A stretch of DNA of 64,000 nucleotides from Syncephalastrum monosporum B8922 (lineage: Eukaryota > Mucoromycota > Mucoromycetes > Mucorales > Syncephalastraceae), in assembly GCA_000697355.1 (NCBI GenBank), contig JNEN01000812.1, positions 1 to 64,000 of the forward strand, read 5' to 3'. The first letter of the stretch is position 1, and each line of letters starts with the position of its first letter. Below, piece after piece: positions 49,258 to 60,592 of the stretch. A program made the translations under genes and the position numbers. The notes beneath the pieces were generated by a model. It ran no database searches. It was not told the origin of the DNA and worked only from the letters and a program-made list of their open reading frames with translations.

Positions 49258-50898
49258 ATGAGTACACGGTCCAAAAGTATTCTATCATTCACCCACTATA
49301 AATCTCTCGGTGTGCTCTCTCCAGAACAGACATTTTTGAGCTCTTTTCCTGATACAGCCTCGCTCAAACTGAGCGGCCGTATTCTCGATTTTACGAACGA
49401 TATGCTCGGTGACGCGTCCCACCTCCTTAAACCTGCTTCAGGTGATCTTGTCAACAGAACACCCGAACAGGACACCGGTACGTTTTTTTTTCTTCTTTTT
49501 GGATGACGCCTGTATTGAATACAGATACTTTTGCATATATTTTGGAAAGACGGCAATCATGACGGATGGCAAAGCGCGCGCCACACGAACGAAGCCTGGT
49601 ACACAACTATTCCAGTGGCGGCCTCCTTCTCGTACAGTTTATTCTTACACCCGTGTAACCTTTTCCACTAGGGTCGAAATCGGCCTCGGCGCGTCCACCT
49701 GTATTGTCGGCCTAGATATCGATACGCGTTCCTACTTTGAGAGTGCGCCTACCAGCGTTCAGGTGTTGGCACTACCGGTGGGTTCCCACCTTAGCATGAT
49801 ACCGCCAGAAGTAAATAACAGCACATGCACACATATTATCTTGTACGTAAGGTCAATCCTCATTTTTAGCTTGTATTCAGTACGAGGAGCTCTTGCCTGA
49901 CGTTCCGCTCAAGCCCAATTCACACAATCTGTATCAAATCGACTGCAGTAACGGCAAGACGTACAGTGCTATTAAAGTGATTGTCTCGCCACCTTCCTTG
50001 GGCGGGTTGGTACGTTGCGAATGATGGGAAAAAAGGAAAGAAAAAGCAGCGTCGATTGGCAGTAACCGGATAGATTAGGCAAGGGTGAGGTGTTTCGGTA
50101 ACATCTCGTGCGTATGGCCCTCAGCTATTCCTAAAAACAAAAGGCTCAACCTTGCGGATGCATTGACGGGCGCTCGCATCGTCGACTTTTCCGACCCACA
50201 GTGCGCTAATAACCCTAACATCCTCTTGTCCACGAGTGAAAGCATGTAAGTGGCTTTATTCTGTGCGGACCTGCTACATAAATGGCTCATAGAAGCAAAT
50301 CACTCTCTAGGGATGACGGTTGGCTCACCCCTCGCTCGCGAACACAAGCCCGCAATGATTTTGTTGTCATTCAGCTTGGCACCACTGGGACAATCGAAGA
50401 AGTCACAGTTGATGTGGAGCACTTTGAAGGTAGATATGAGAACGAGGATAGATGACAAGGTGATGGACTCGGTATACACTATAGGATGTGCAGCTCCTCG
50501 GATTTCTGTCGATGGATGTCGTAGTGTGGAGGTAATGGCTTGTTTTTTTGATACAGTAAGTCTTTGTTAAATTAACCTGAGTAAAAAGGAGATTCCTTCG
50601 AGAGATCCCAACTGCAGTGCATGGGAGCCGCTGCTGACCACAGAAAGAATCACATCAAGCGATATTCAGACATTTACGGTCAGGAAGACCGACCAGGTCT
50701 ATACACATGTTCGCCTGACGTTGCATCCTGGTAAACAAAATAAAGAGACGAAGTATTGGCCGTTCTCTGACAAGATACCCAGATGGAGGCATCCAACAAC
50801 TTTGTATTATGGGTTTACCTGAGGGATGTCGACGCACCAGTATGTCCGGCCATGACCGTGGAATCCATACAGCCAGAAAGCGAATTGGTGGTATGTAG
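49258..50898 (+). CDS. DAL2: Allantoicase
   Basis: Hydrolyses allantoate to ureidoglycolate and urea in purine breakdown. ATG at 49258. The first exon reads DTASLKLSGRILDFTNDMLG and DASHLLKP. An intron ending TTGGAAAG (about 49490-49550) joins DGNHDGWQSARHTNEAW; a second gives VEIGLGASTCIVGLDIDTRS. The two-domain repeat of the family is complete: the second copy is MDDGWLTPRSRTQARNDFVV, IEEVTVDVEHFEG and HVRLTLHPDGGIQQLCIMG (the last intron ends ACCCAG before ATGGAGGC). The family core ends at IMG (about residue 337, the usual length). In this frame the unspliced exon stops at 50898; splicing at 50891 would extend it by about 25 residues. Introns are many and short. Confidence 0.9.
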
Positions 50899-51422
50899 CA
50901 AACCAATCATTATATCCCTTTTTTTTTTTTACATTTAAGCTGTCGATAGGAAACCAATGGAGGTTAAGACAGACAGCCAGAAAGTTCACATCAGGCCGCC
51001 GTAGGTGCATTGTAACAGTATCCTAACACTAGTAGTAAATCTTACCTGTGAGCAGAAGCACTCTCGGACGTCAGTGAAACTGAAGATACATCGTCTTCTC
51101 AAGGAACTGAGTGGTCTAGAAGCCCAAGCGAGTACAGTCACGAACAGGATCGTTTCAACGCATATAGAGCTCGAATGTACGACGGATATGACAACAACCC
51201 CGAACCAGAAGAGCAGTCAGACGTAGAAATGCTGTCTGACCCAGCACGGTATGTTTGACAGAAATCGCTTTGCAAAGTAAAGGCTAACGAGCTATGTACA
51301 GGTCGCCCGCCGTGACTACTGCAAGGAAAAGTATGGGAAAACGTCGCGGAGCAACGCGTCAAGAGGAAGCACCCAAAAGAACTGGTCGGAAGACGATGCG
51401 AAGCAAAGGAAGAAAAAATTGA
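50783..51422 (+). CDS. Alternative-frame ORF over the allantoicase 3' end (160 aa), or a separate gene
   Basis: Starting at ATG 50783, exons 50783-50890, 50940-51000, 51056-51248 and 51302-51422 (all GT-AG) sum to 161 codons with matching phases. It reads MEASNNFVLWVYLRDVDAPV, VESIQPESELVLSIGNQW, then acidic DVSETEDTSSSQGTEWSRSP and a basic tail GRKTMRSKGRKN. The first exon overlaps the allantoicase coding exon in another frame. From 51056 on it is the only long frame, so coding is likely there. No family recognised. It could be the 3' exons of a different gene, a nested gene, or a tail reached by frameshift. Confidence 0.4.
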
Positions 51423-51493
51423 TTCTCTCTTCATAGTGTACTGTATCTATACCCTTAGAATATATATCCCCTGATAAAAGGATCGACTGTCTC

Positions 51494-51685
51494 ATGTTAG
51501 GGACCCTATTATCCGTGACATTGGCTGCATATGCACAACCAACCTTGTTTATTAAGGACGACTTAACGAAAGAAAAGGTCATGCGTAATGTTTTGATCTC
51601 AGCGAATCACAGCAGCGACAAAGCGGATCGATTTTATCTGGACGCTCTTTTTACTTGTCCCGATACATACACATACAGACCATGA
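51494..51685 (+). CDS. 63-codon upstream ORF overlapping the DENN gene start (ATGA)
   Basis: ATG at 51494, stop TGA at 51683-51685, which overlaps the DENN start codon 51682-51684 in an ATGA. The first 15 residues (MLGTLLSVTLAAYAQ) look like a short signal peptide. It may be a regulatory uORF with reinitiation or chance. Confidence 0.3.
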   Translation: MLGTLLSVTLAAYAQPTLFIKDDLTKEKVMRNVLISANHSSDKADRFYLDALFTCPDTYTYRP

Positions 51686-54600
51686 CTGCACCGGGCACAC
51701 GCCTTGCAGACTACTTCTTCGTCGCAGGCGTACGCGACCAGGACATTATTCGCACTTTTGAAGCCGTCAGGAACGGACCCATTTCCGACGATTGTTACTA
51801 TCAACGCCAACTGGACGCTGCCCAGCGCATTCTCGACAACAAGCCGAAGGAGGCGGAGGGTCGCCATAAGCTGACTCATGCCAAAACAGGCGCTCCGCAT
51901 CTCACCCGCAAGGACACCACACTCGGGGTGCTGGAGCATGTCCGTGCGGTGATGGACCACTTTGACAAGGAGCGTGACTCGGCGAGGGACACGGTCATCG
52001 CCCTTCACAATGAGTCTCAGCTGTCTGAAAAGTACCACGACCAAAAAGGCTCCGATCCCAGCAACCGCCAACGCTCGCAATCGACGCCCTTTGCGGATCG
52101 CACCAAGAAAGGGTCGCACGACGGTCTCTCTCCCTCTCTCTTTTTCTGATCCTGAGCTGGAACTCAACCTTATTTCACCCTCATGTTTAGGACCTCAGCG
52201 CGGCCGACAGGCTTCGGAACCTGCCCAATTTCTCAATGACACCACCACCTTCATGGCTGACCCAGAGCCTATGCAAAGTTTAAGCACAAGCACGGCCGGG
52301 TCAAAAGAGAACATCTTGCCGAATATTCTCGACATCAGTTATGTGCCCACGCTCTTGACGCGCTATCCAAAACAACAGGATGCAGATAATGAATTCCCTG
52401 CATACATATCCATGGTAGAGTATATACGTATATATTTTTTCTGGTGCATTCGCTACCATGACGACTCTACCATCCCCAACTCCCATTTCCTCACCATGGC
52501 TTTTTTTCGTGCAGTTCTGCTTTCCTCGGGATATTACACTCTACTACGGGGAGAAACCACCCCCTGAGAGAGCCCATTCTTTCGTAAGCACATATTCTCC
52601 GCGGCTTTATTTATTTTTATTAATGCAGGTCCATCTAGGTTATTACGGACGAGAATGGCTACCCCATCAACGGTACTTGCGTCGTCTTTTACGAGCCACT
52701 GGCAGACAATGTCGTCGACGCCGTCGATGCAAAGATCCATACATGGGTCAAGCAAAATATGGTACGCCACTAGCATTTTCGGTCGAATGACTGAGCTGAC
52801 CGTCTTAACGCACGCATATCCTCGTCCAGTCCAACAGCACGGTTGAGTATGCAGAACATCTCAAGGCAAAGATTCTCGACGAACGTACCAAGCTGGAGGA
52901 GCGTGGCGCTGAACTGGCTGCCCTCACGACGCGTCGATCCACACCCGAGATCCAAAGACAGCGCGAAGAACTGGAAGAGATCGTACGCAGTTCGCGCGAA
53001 AGCCTGACCCTTTATGCTGAACTGCTCGAGCCTGTCAAGATGGGCATCGCACGCGCCAAACACATCTGGGTACCCAAGTGTATTGGGTTGCTAGGCCGTA
53101 TGGCATGGACTGACCTCTACTCTGACTGGTTGCGCGTCCTGCTCGACGCCACAGTCGGCGTGCGCGGTCAAAAAAATCCAGGACCTGCCATCAACATCGA
53201 AAGGTAAAAAAAGGCAAAATGCACGATATAGACTCTATTTCTTGCTTACACACAGAATGTGCACGTGTGTCTGTATAGCGCCATCTACAATATCCTGCGA
53301 GAAGCGCCTCTGCCGCCACCTGGCAAGTTTGAGATTGGCTTGACACTCAACCGCCGGCCCATGTTTTACTCGCGGCCTCCTGTCAACCAGATCCCACTAC
53401 TCAAAAATGTAAATGGCCCAGACAGACGTGATTCCGTCTCACATTGGATGTCTCTCTAGTTTTCCTTCTTCCCCGTCTTCAGAGCCCTATCGCCTCATCT
53501 CATTCTCGCCATCATGGAGGTCAGTTTAACCCCTCTTCTAGTTTTTGACCAGCCAGGCTGACAGACGTATTTAGACCCTCCTTGCCGAAGGCAAAGTCGT
53601 GTTCCTCTCGCAGCATCCCGGCATGCTGTCGCTGGCATGTGAGACCTTCCGAAGCCTGCTTTTCCCATTCTACTGGCAGTTTGTCTTCATACCCGTTCTC
53701 CCTCAAAGACTACTGACCTGTCTCCAGGTATAATTGAAATAAGAGCGAACACGTGGTAGAATACTGACTGATTCATGCTAGGCCCCTGTTCCTTACATGG
53801 TTGGTTTCAATGGCGATCTGGATGACATTGAGGAATACGTGCCGGAGGACGTAAGTAAAGCAAAATAAGAGGCGAGAAAGGGGAATGTCTCACGAAAGCC
53901 TTTCCGGACGACCAGGCCTGCATTGTCAATATTGACAGCAACTCGGTGCATCTGAGCAAAATGCCTCCCATGATCCCAGACAGACAACGTCGCAAGCTGC
54001 AGTCAGCCTTGGATCAATACGCAGGCATGCATAGCCGCTTTAAAGTACCTTACGGCGTACCCATCTCGGTCAAGGAAGCCTTCCCGAACGGCCGCATGTT
54101 ACTCTCGTGCGGCCGGTCCAAAGTCCAAAACACTTTTTCTACTCCTAGCACCCAGCGCAACTCGGACGCTTCCGATTTCAGCGCCTCAATCTGGTCTGGC
54201 TCGAACATCTCGAACAACAAACGGCTGTCAGGCATCTGGTCGAGCACCGCCAGCTCCCACTCTAACGACTCGTCTTCCTCGTTGCCCATCTCACTCGATA
54301 TGCCCACGCCTACCCTGCCTCAATACCCTGGCACGGCCAAGTTGGCCGCCAATCCCCAGGCATCCACCTCGTCGTCCTCCCTTTCCACACCACCCATGAG
54401 CCCAACCACTGCACAGTCCAGGCAGCGCGCCTCGGTGCCGCTCGAGCGGCATGACTCACCCGGAAGGAACGATCATCGCCGATCGGAGCCGCCCATGCCA
54501 CGCAGCACGCCTACTCCCATGGGCGATAAGAGCAATCGTTCTGAGGTAAATTGAATGACGTCGGTTTATCGGTAGTGGCGTGATCTAATATTTCCATTTC

Positions 54601-55813
54601 ATCGTCATCATTGTATTCTCTAGGGAGGTAAAACCAGACGCCGTCTTTCCGCGTTTATGACGAAGCCTCGTGCTGCACTGCAGGTAAGAAGAAAAGAAAA
54701 AGCATCAAATGTATATATGCTTCCATTCTGACATATGCCGTTTTATCCCCTCCTCCCTAATTGTTCTTAGAACAATTTTGATGATCCAGGGATGCCGCCG
54801 ACTGTGGCGCCGTCGCCACGGATATCGGTCTCAACTGCGTACTCTTCACCTGGGAATGGATACGACTATACCGCTCCGCTGGTGTCGCGCCGTGTGACAC
54901 ACATGGAAGGTCACGTCATGGTCGAAGTGCTGCCCCAAGAACTGTCGTATTTGCAAGGTTACCGCTGTTTGTGCGGTAAACAAGTGTCAGACGACGTGGA
55001 GAATACAAAGCAAAGCATGTTTATGCATTGCGAAGGTGTGTACCTATATTTACGACTAGTTGACAAGCGTTTTAACAGCCCTTAACTACCAGACTGTCAT
55101 CTGGTTACACACGATCAATGCACAGACCAGATCCTGCATGCTTGTTTGCCCGCCTGCTTCAACGAACGGAAAGTCCAAGAAGCGTTTCTGCGCATGTTTG
55201 CTTCCTTGCTGTACAATTATCGGTCTGGTTTTAGCGATTCAAGGGATGTGAACGGTGACGCGACCGCGATTGGAGCCAATGGCAGCTACGCGCCCCGCCA
55301 CGGTGAACTTTGTTTCAGCAAAGAACGCTTCTTGAAGCATGCCGACAAAGACAGCAAAGTAAGTTGAATCTTTTCCCTATTTTATCGTATTTTATCGTAT
55401 TTTATTGTATTGTATTATATTTTATGACTAATCATCGCAATTATCACTATTGCGTTTTGTCACAGGCATATTTGGCCCAGCTAGTTGACTCCCAAATGTT
55501 TACGCAATTTATAACGGACCGACTCGCTAAAGCTCCGGACGAGCCAGAAGTCCTCATGTTTGACGAATTCATTAAGCTCAAGCTGAATCGATCGAAATTT
55601 AAGCTTGTCAAGGAAGATACCCCGTTTTTGAACGATAATTCATATAACATCTCCCAGACCATCTGGGTCACCCCACCAGAAGACAAGCCTCCAACGGTTG
55701 CTACATGTAAGTGACCCTAGGGAATAAGATAATGTGATGTGATGTTTAACAGACTCTCTCTTTTAGATAACCGATTTCCGATCCGCTTGCACTTTGACAA
55801 GCATGATGAATAA
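51682..55813 (+). CDS. DENN-domain Rab guanine-nucleotide exchange factor with a C1-like zinc region
   Basis: Starts MTAPGTRLADYFFVAGVRDQ, the uDENN opening. Exons then give ILDISYVPTLLTRYP, FCFPRDITLYYGEKPPP, VITDENGYPINGTCVVFYEP (end of uDENN), a coiled coil (KLEERGAELAALTTRR) inserted before the core, and the cDENN core HLILAIMETLLAEGKVVFLS, PGMLSLACETFRSLLFPFYW and FIPVLPQRLLTCLQAPVPYM. dDENN-like segments follow (ACIVNIDSNSVHL). A long Ser/Pro-rich linker (about 54100-54550) precedes a Cys/His cluster, HVMVEVLPQELSYLQGYRCL to DCHLVTHDQC (about 54910-55130), which looks like a C1-type zinc domain. It ends IRLHFDKHDE at 55813. About a dozen introns. The Rab target is unknown; YPT6 lies in the same window but that is not evidence. 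Confidence 0.87.
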
Positions 55814-56717
55814 TAATAATATACATATTTTGTCTTATACATATAATAGAAATGACAAGGAGCAAAGGCTCTCCAATGAAAAAGAAGCTTCGCACAGGCC
55901 CAGCCCTGTCTATCATTTTTTTGTTACAGCGTGATGAGTAAATAATAAAAAAAAAGGCCAGCGGCGATCGTCTCCGTAGCGAAGGGAGAAGAAGGCGCGC
56001 TTTATGAGTGCGGTGGAGTAAACCTAAAATGTATAAGGTCGTACAAACGAGTCCTTTTTCGTGATTTTGTTCTTGAAGTATGAAGGAAACGTGGCGTCAC
56101 TGGGCGCACAGAAATGAGTAGGAGAGTGAGAATAGGCCAGGCTGTCATAAAGAGAAAAACACAGAGCAACGGAACACTTGCCCCGTTGGGGGGTGGGGAT
56201 GGACAAGCATCCAATCCCAAGCCAAGGAAAGGCACATCAACATCATTTAACTTACACTTTCTTCAAACTCTCTCTCTCACTCTCCTGATTAGTGAAAATG
56301 CTTTTATGATGCTGCTGGTCATGTTTTGTATGCGCCACCCCTATGAGCTGCCTATGATACAACCATCTTCTCTTATGCGTATTCACCTGTAAAGTATAAG
56401 ACCTTTTAAAGGGCTACTTTAAATAAAATGTTTTCTGCATCCCTCTTTTTATTATTTTGTTTTTGCTTTTTGAACAGCTGGCATCTTTACCCTTCCTTTC
56501 GCTTTTATTCTTCTATCTTTCATTCTCACTCTTTCTCACTTCTCTTCATTTCAAAATAGCGTAAATCACTTTATCCATTACTCTCGTTCTCCTCCTTCCT
56601 TTCTTTTATACCCTTTCCATCGCGGTGTGACCTACACTACCAACTAGAGCTACAAGAATAACATACGCTCGTTGTCCATCTAACCCTTCGTTTAAATACC
56701 TTTCCTTCCTTTGTTCG
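55814..56717. other. Intergenic / zinc-finger promoter; no gene seen
   Basis: Pyrimidine-rich tracts from about 56440 to 56640 just before the zinc-finger start; no coding exon recognised. Confidence 0.5.
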
Positions 56718-58474
56718 ATGGTTCTCAAGGCATTCTATCGTTTCTGGTATGTAGTAAATGATACACGCATAAGTGCAAATAAAAATAGCGACCATTAACG
56801 GTACGAAACAGTGTACGCATCTTGGAACCTTATCTTGGACCATTCACCATTCAACTCGACGTTCATGAAAACGCTGCGCCATGCTATCATGAACTCTTGC
56901 GAACCATTCAAAACCATGCTCAGGTACGTAAACAAAGCAAAACTATACCTAAATGGTGCCAACAAAAGAGAATGAAAAAAAAAGGTCCGAAGTGTTTTCG
57001 AAAGCTAATTCAAGGATCGTTCTCGAATGTCTTTTAGGGTTTAAACATTGATGATAACTTTCAGATAATGATCGACATAGGCGGCGGCGGAGGCAACAAA
57101 GACAACAATAGCGTCGACGAGCGTGACACAAGGGCGCCGAACCCTGACGAAAATAACAATGATGATAAGAGACGCGTGATCTCGGATGATCTCACGCTCT
57201 ACCAAGCTCTGCAAGCTTGGCGAGAACAAGACCCTATTCCGTTGGTCGTGACGAAAACTTTGGCAATTGCTCCAACTCGGAAACGGCCCGCGACTGATGT
57301 TGACGAGGATCCACGCGGGGGTAAGCACACCATTCGTGTCATAATCATATTTCTTTCCTATTTTACACAGAAGAAAACTGATGTTTTAACACCTGAAAAA
57401 AAAAACTTAGACGTCCAATATCAGCACAAGCAGAAGCAGACCAGCATCAAGGACACCTCATTCAAACCACCCGTCCTAAGATGGAAGCCCACCATGTCGA
57501 TCCATAACTCAGCTGCGCATCATATTCATACCAATAGCAGCCGCAGCCGCGCCGACAGTGGTGACAGTGATGAACAGCGGCAACAATATAAGCGGCAGTA
57601 TGATGGCATTTTGCCTCCCCCTTTCACTGCGTCATCTGACGAGACGCCCTCGGTTCGCAAAGATTCGGGCGTATCAATTGAAGAAGAGCCCGCGCGCAAG
57701 AAAAAGCAGCGGCTCAACCTGGCAGAGGACTCGATGCACACCCGCAAGCTTCCGGAGCCACCCGTTCACTATCACCATCATTATCACCCTCATCCCCAGC
57801 ATCACACGTCTCAAACGGCTGCCTACTGGCCTTTGCCACCGTCACCCACCGCCGCGCTCTTGCCGCCCATGCCCCCCATCGGCACCGTCTCGTCTTCAGT
57901 GACCTTGCCTGCTATTTCTGAAATGATACGCAAACCCACGCCGAAGACGTCGCATGTCAAGCCCAAAGCATCGCCCTCTCACCCACGAGCTGACCACTTT
58001 GTATGCGAAAAGATAGTAGATCCCATGTCAGGCGCCCGATGTGGTCAGACTTTTCGACGCTCCTACGACCTCTCGCGCCATCAGACCATCCATCTCAAAG
58101 ACCGGCCCTACTGTCACTGCAGTTTTTGTGGTAAAAAGTTCACTCGTATGGATGCGCTGCGTCGCCATGAACGGGTCCAAAATCATGTCGCGGCTGCAGG
58201 GCAACATGGAAGAACCAGTAGTAGTAATGGCAGCACGAGTGGCAGTAGTAGCAGCAGCAGTAGTCATGGCGGCCATAGTAGCAGTACAAGCCCTGCGTCA
58301 CGTCGAATCCAGACAAGCCAAGCTAACCATAATGACAAGCAGACCCTGCATGGCGGCGCACGCGTGAATCCTCCTTCCTCACCCACGACGACGCCACCAC
58401 CTTCTCCCCATGCCCACGATGCCAAGGGCGAACTACAACAGCAACAGCATGTCCAACACCAAGCTCGCGTCTAA
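56718..58474 (+). CDS. C2H2 zinc-finger transcription factor-like protein
   Basis: ATG at 56718 opens MVLKAFYRFC; short introns join VRILEPYLGPFTIQLDVHE and GLNIDDNFQIMIDIGGGGG. The next intron (57321-57410, GTAAGC to CTTAG, 90 nt) has no stop and keeps frame. A long low-complexity region (His-rich YHHHYHPHPQHH, Pro-rich) leads to two zinc fingers at about 57995-58185. The first is C-x11-C-x12-H-x3-H, unusually wide between cysteines; the second, CSFCGKKFTRMDALRRHERV, is C-x2-C-x12-H-x5-H. A Ser/Gly/Gln-rich tail ends QHQARV. Probably a nuclear DNA-binding regulator; targets unknown. Confidence 0.75.
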
Positions 58475-58954
58475 TGTGCTTTATTTCTCTTTTTTCTTAT
58501 CTGTCTTCTTTAGTGTACAATATAATGATGTTACCCCTTTGGCACGAGTACGAACCACACATCAGAAAAGATTCCCTTTCTCTTCTTCTTGTTTGTACAT
58601 ACCACATTACATGTTGATAAGAAGAGACTTTTAAGTCAAGTGAGCTCATGCAGGGGCTGGGCGCCTTGGCACTTGGTACACATGAAAGCAATAATGTATA
58701 TTATAACACCATGCCATTTATATATGAAGGTGTGTGCACCTTTGATGTGAAAAAAGCTGCAGAATTTCATTTAGACCCAGCACTCAAAACCCACTCTACT
58801 ATTGCCTGATAAATTAGACTTGACAACACGTACAGAGCACTGGATAGAAGGCAAGATGGAGAAGTGGGGATAATTGAGCCCAGCCAATCGTGTGTGGAAA
58901 CATCAGTGTACTAATTTTTTTTTCCCTCTTTTTACTGACGCTTTATTTGAATTC
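58475..58954. other. Intergenic; no gene seen
   Basis: Between two plus-strand genes; no coding exon recognised. Confidence 0.5.
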
Positions 58955-60308
58955 ATGCAACGCGTGGTTCCCATATTATCTTGTGCAAGCGACACCGAAG
59001 CCGCCCTCTGTAATCTCACCAAGGAAGGCAAGCTGGCTCATGTGCTGAATGCAAAGGACAAGCATGGCGACACACTTGCTCATTTTGCAGCACGTGATCA
59101 TTACCTGCCCACTTTGCGCTTACTACATGACTACGGTGCCAGCATGGAAGCTGTGAATGATCACGGTAGGTGTACAGCAGTCTTCCCGGGTTATGCCGTC
59201 TCGGTGTGTAACCACCAAAACCAGGACGCCGGCCACTCCACGAAGCCATCGATTCTTTAGACTGCACCGCTTATCTGATCGAAACGTGCAACGTGGATGT
59301 GAATCCGCTCAAACGCGGCGACTGGACCCCGCTCATGACAGCTGGTAAGCGCCAGCGACAAAAAGCCTCCACATTTCTGACTTTTATTAACACGGTCGTG
59401 TTTATATAAAGCACTGAAAGGTCGACTCGATATTGTCAAACTGCTCGATCAAGTCGGTGGCGCACAACTCGACCTTGTCAACAAGGATCAGCGGACGGCG
59501 CTACACCTGGCAGCTGAACAAGGCGAGTGAAGAATGTAAAAAGCCATGTTTTTCTGTCCTCTTATACTCGTCTGTAGGACATGTGGAGGTCGTGCGGTAC
59601 CTGGCACAGAGAGCACCGGCCTCGATCACCCAACCCTCGCAATCTGGCCGGCTACCTCTTCAAATTGCCGCAGCCCAGGATACACACCACGACGCTGCTT
59701 ATACAATTGCCACACTTTTATTCACACCTGCTCAGCTGCAGCATCGTGACAAGTCGGGGCGCAGCGTGCTCCAGGATGCGGTGGTGTCCAAAAATATGCG
59801 ACTGATCCACTTTTTATTGGACAACGGCGCCAACCCCAACGATGCCGACTCGATTGGACGTAACGTGATCCACCACGGTGCCATGATAGGTCACTTGGAC
59901 GTCCTGCAAATGCTCCAGAGCAGGGTCCAGCTCGACTGGGATGCACCCGACGGCTGGGATGGGTGGACACCACTTATGCATGCTGCGCGTCAGGGTCATC
60001 TCGATACGGTCCGCTTCTTGGTGGAAACTACCCATGCAGACACACAGCGACGAGACAAGCGCGGCCGTCTACCGAGGGATCTTGGTAAGTTGTCCGAAAA
60101 GCGTGTGACATTCTAAAAGAAAGAGGGTTATCCCAAAAAAAAAAAAAAGAGCAGATTCTGAATGGTGCACCGCAAATCTCTTCCTCCGACTGACTCCCCC
60201 TTTTCTTTTCTCGGTTATGTGACAGCCGAAGCGTGGAAACATCAGGAAGTGTGTCAGTACCTGGATACCTATGGAAAGACAGCCATCGGGTCACGGTCAC
60301 CCAAATAA
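58955..60308 (+). CDS. Ankyrin-repeat protein, ANKRD16-like
   Basis: ATG at 58955 (MQRVVPILSCASDTEAALCN). Five introns join a run of about eight ankyrin repeats: GDTLAHFAARDHYLPTLRLL, GRRPLHEAIDS, GDWTPLMTALKGRLDIVKLL, QRTALHLAAEQGHVEVVRYL, GRLPLQIAAAQDTHHDAA, GRSVLQDAVVSKNMRLIHFL, GRNVIHHGAMIGHLDVLQML, WTPLMHAARQGHLDTVRFLV. It ends TAIGSRSPK. The first three repeats follow the order of vertebrate ANKRD16 (GDTLLH, KRPLHEA, DWTPLM), which binds alanyl-tRNA synthetase and blunts serine mischarging. Length about 340-360 aa also fits. One intron is GC-AG. Orthology is a hand judgement. Confidence 0.7.
59523..59577 (+). other. GC-AG intron in the ankyrin gene (55 nt)
   Basis: Exon ends GAA CAA G, the intron starts GCGAGT and ends TCTGTAG, next exon GA CAT GTG. 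This gives EQGHVEVVRYL. The GT four bases on (GTGAAG) would throw the next repeat out of frame. Confidence 0.75.
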
Positions 60309-60592
60309 AAGAAATTCCCACACTTAGTTTTAACAGGTATTTGTTCGTTGCACTTTCAGCTTTCTTTATTTCCGTCGACGCAGGTCAAGAAGCCAATGTG
60401 CATCGTGGGCTAAAGTCGGTGCCTGACCCTTTATGCTTGGGAAGACAAAAGCGTCATTGATCATGGGTTCGGGCTGGTGACACAGGACTTTCATATGTTT
60501 GAATGGGGCAAATACATTCCACCAAAAAAACGCGGGGTAACTCCGTCTGACACTTGGCTTCTCCAACTTTACGCTGTTCTTCTTGCTCTTCC

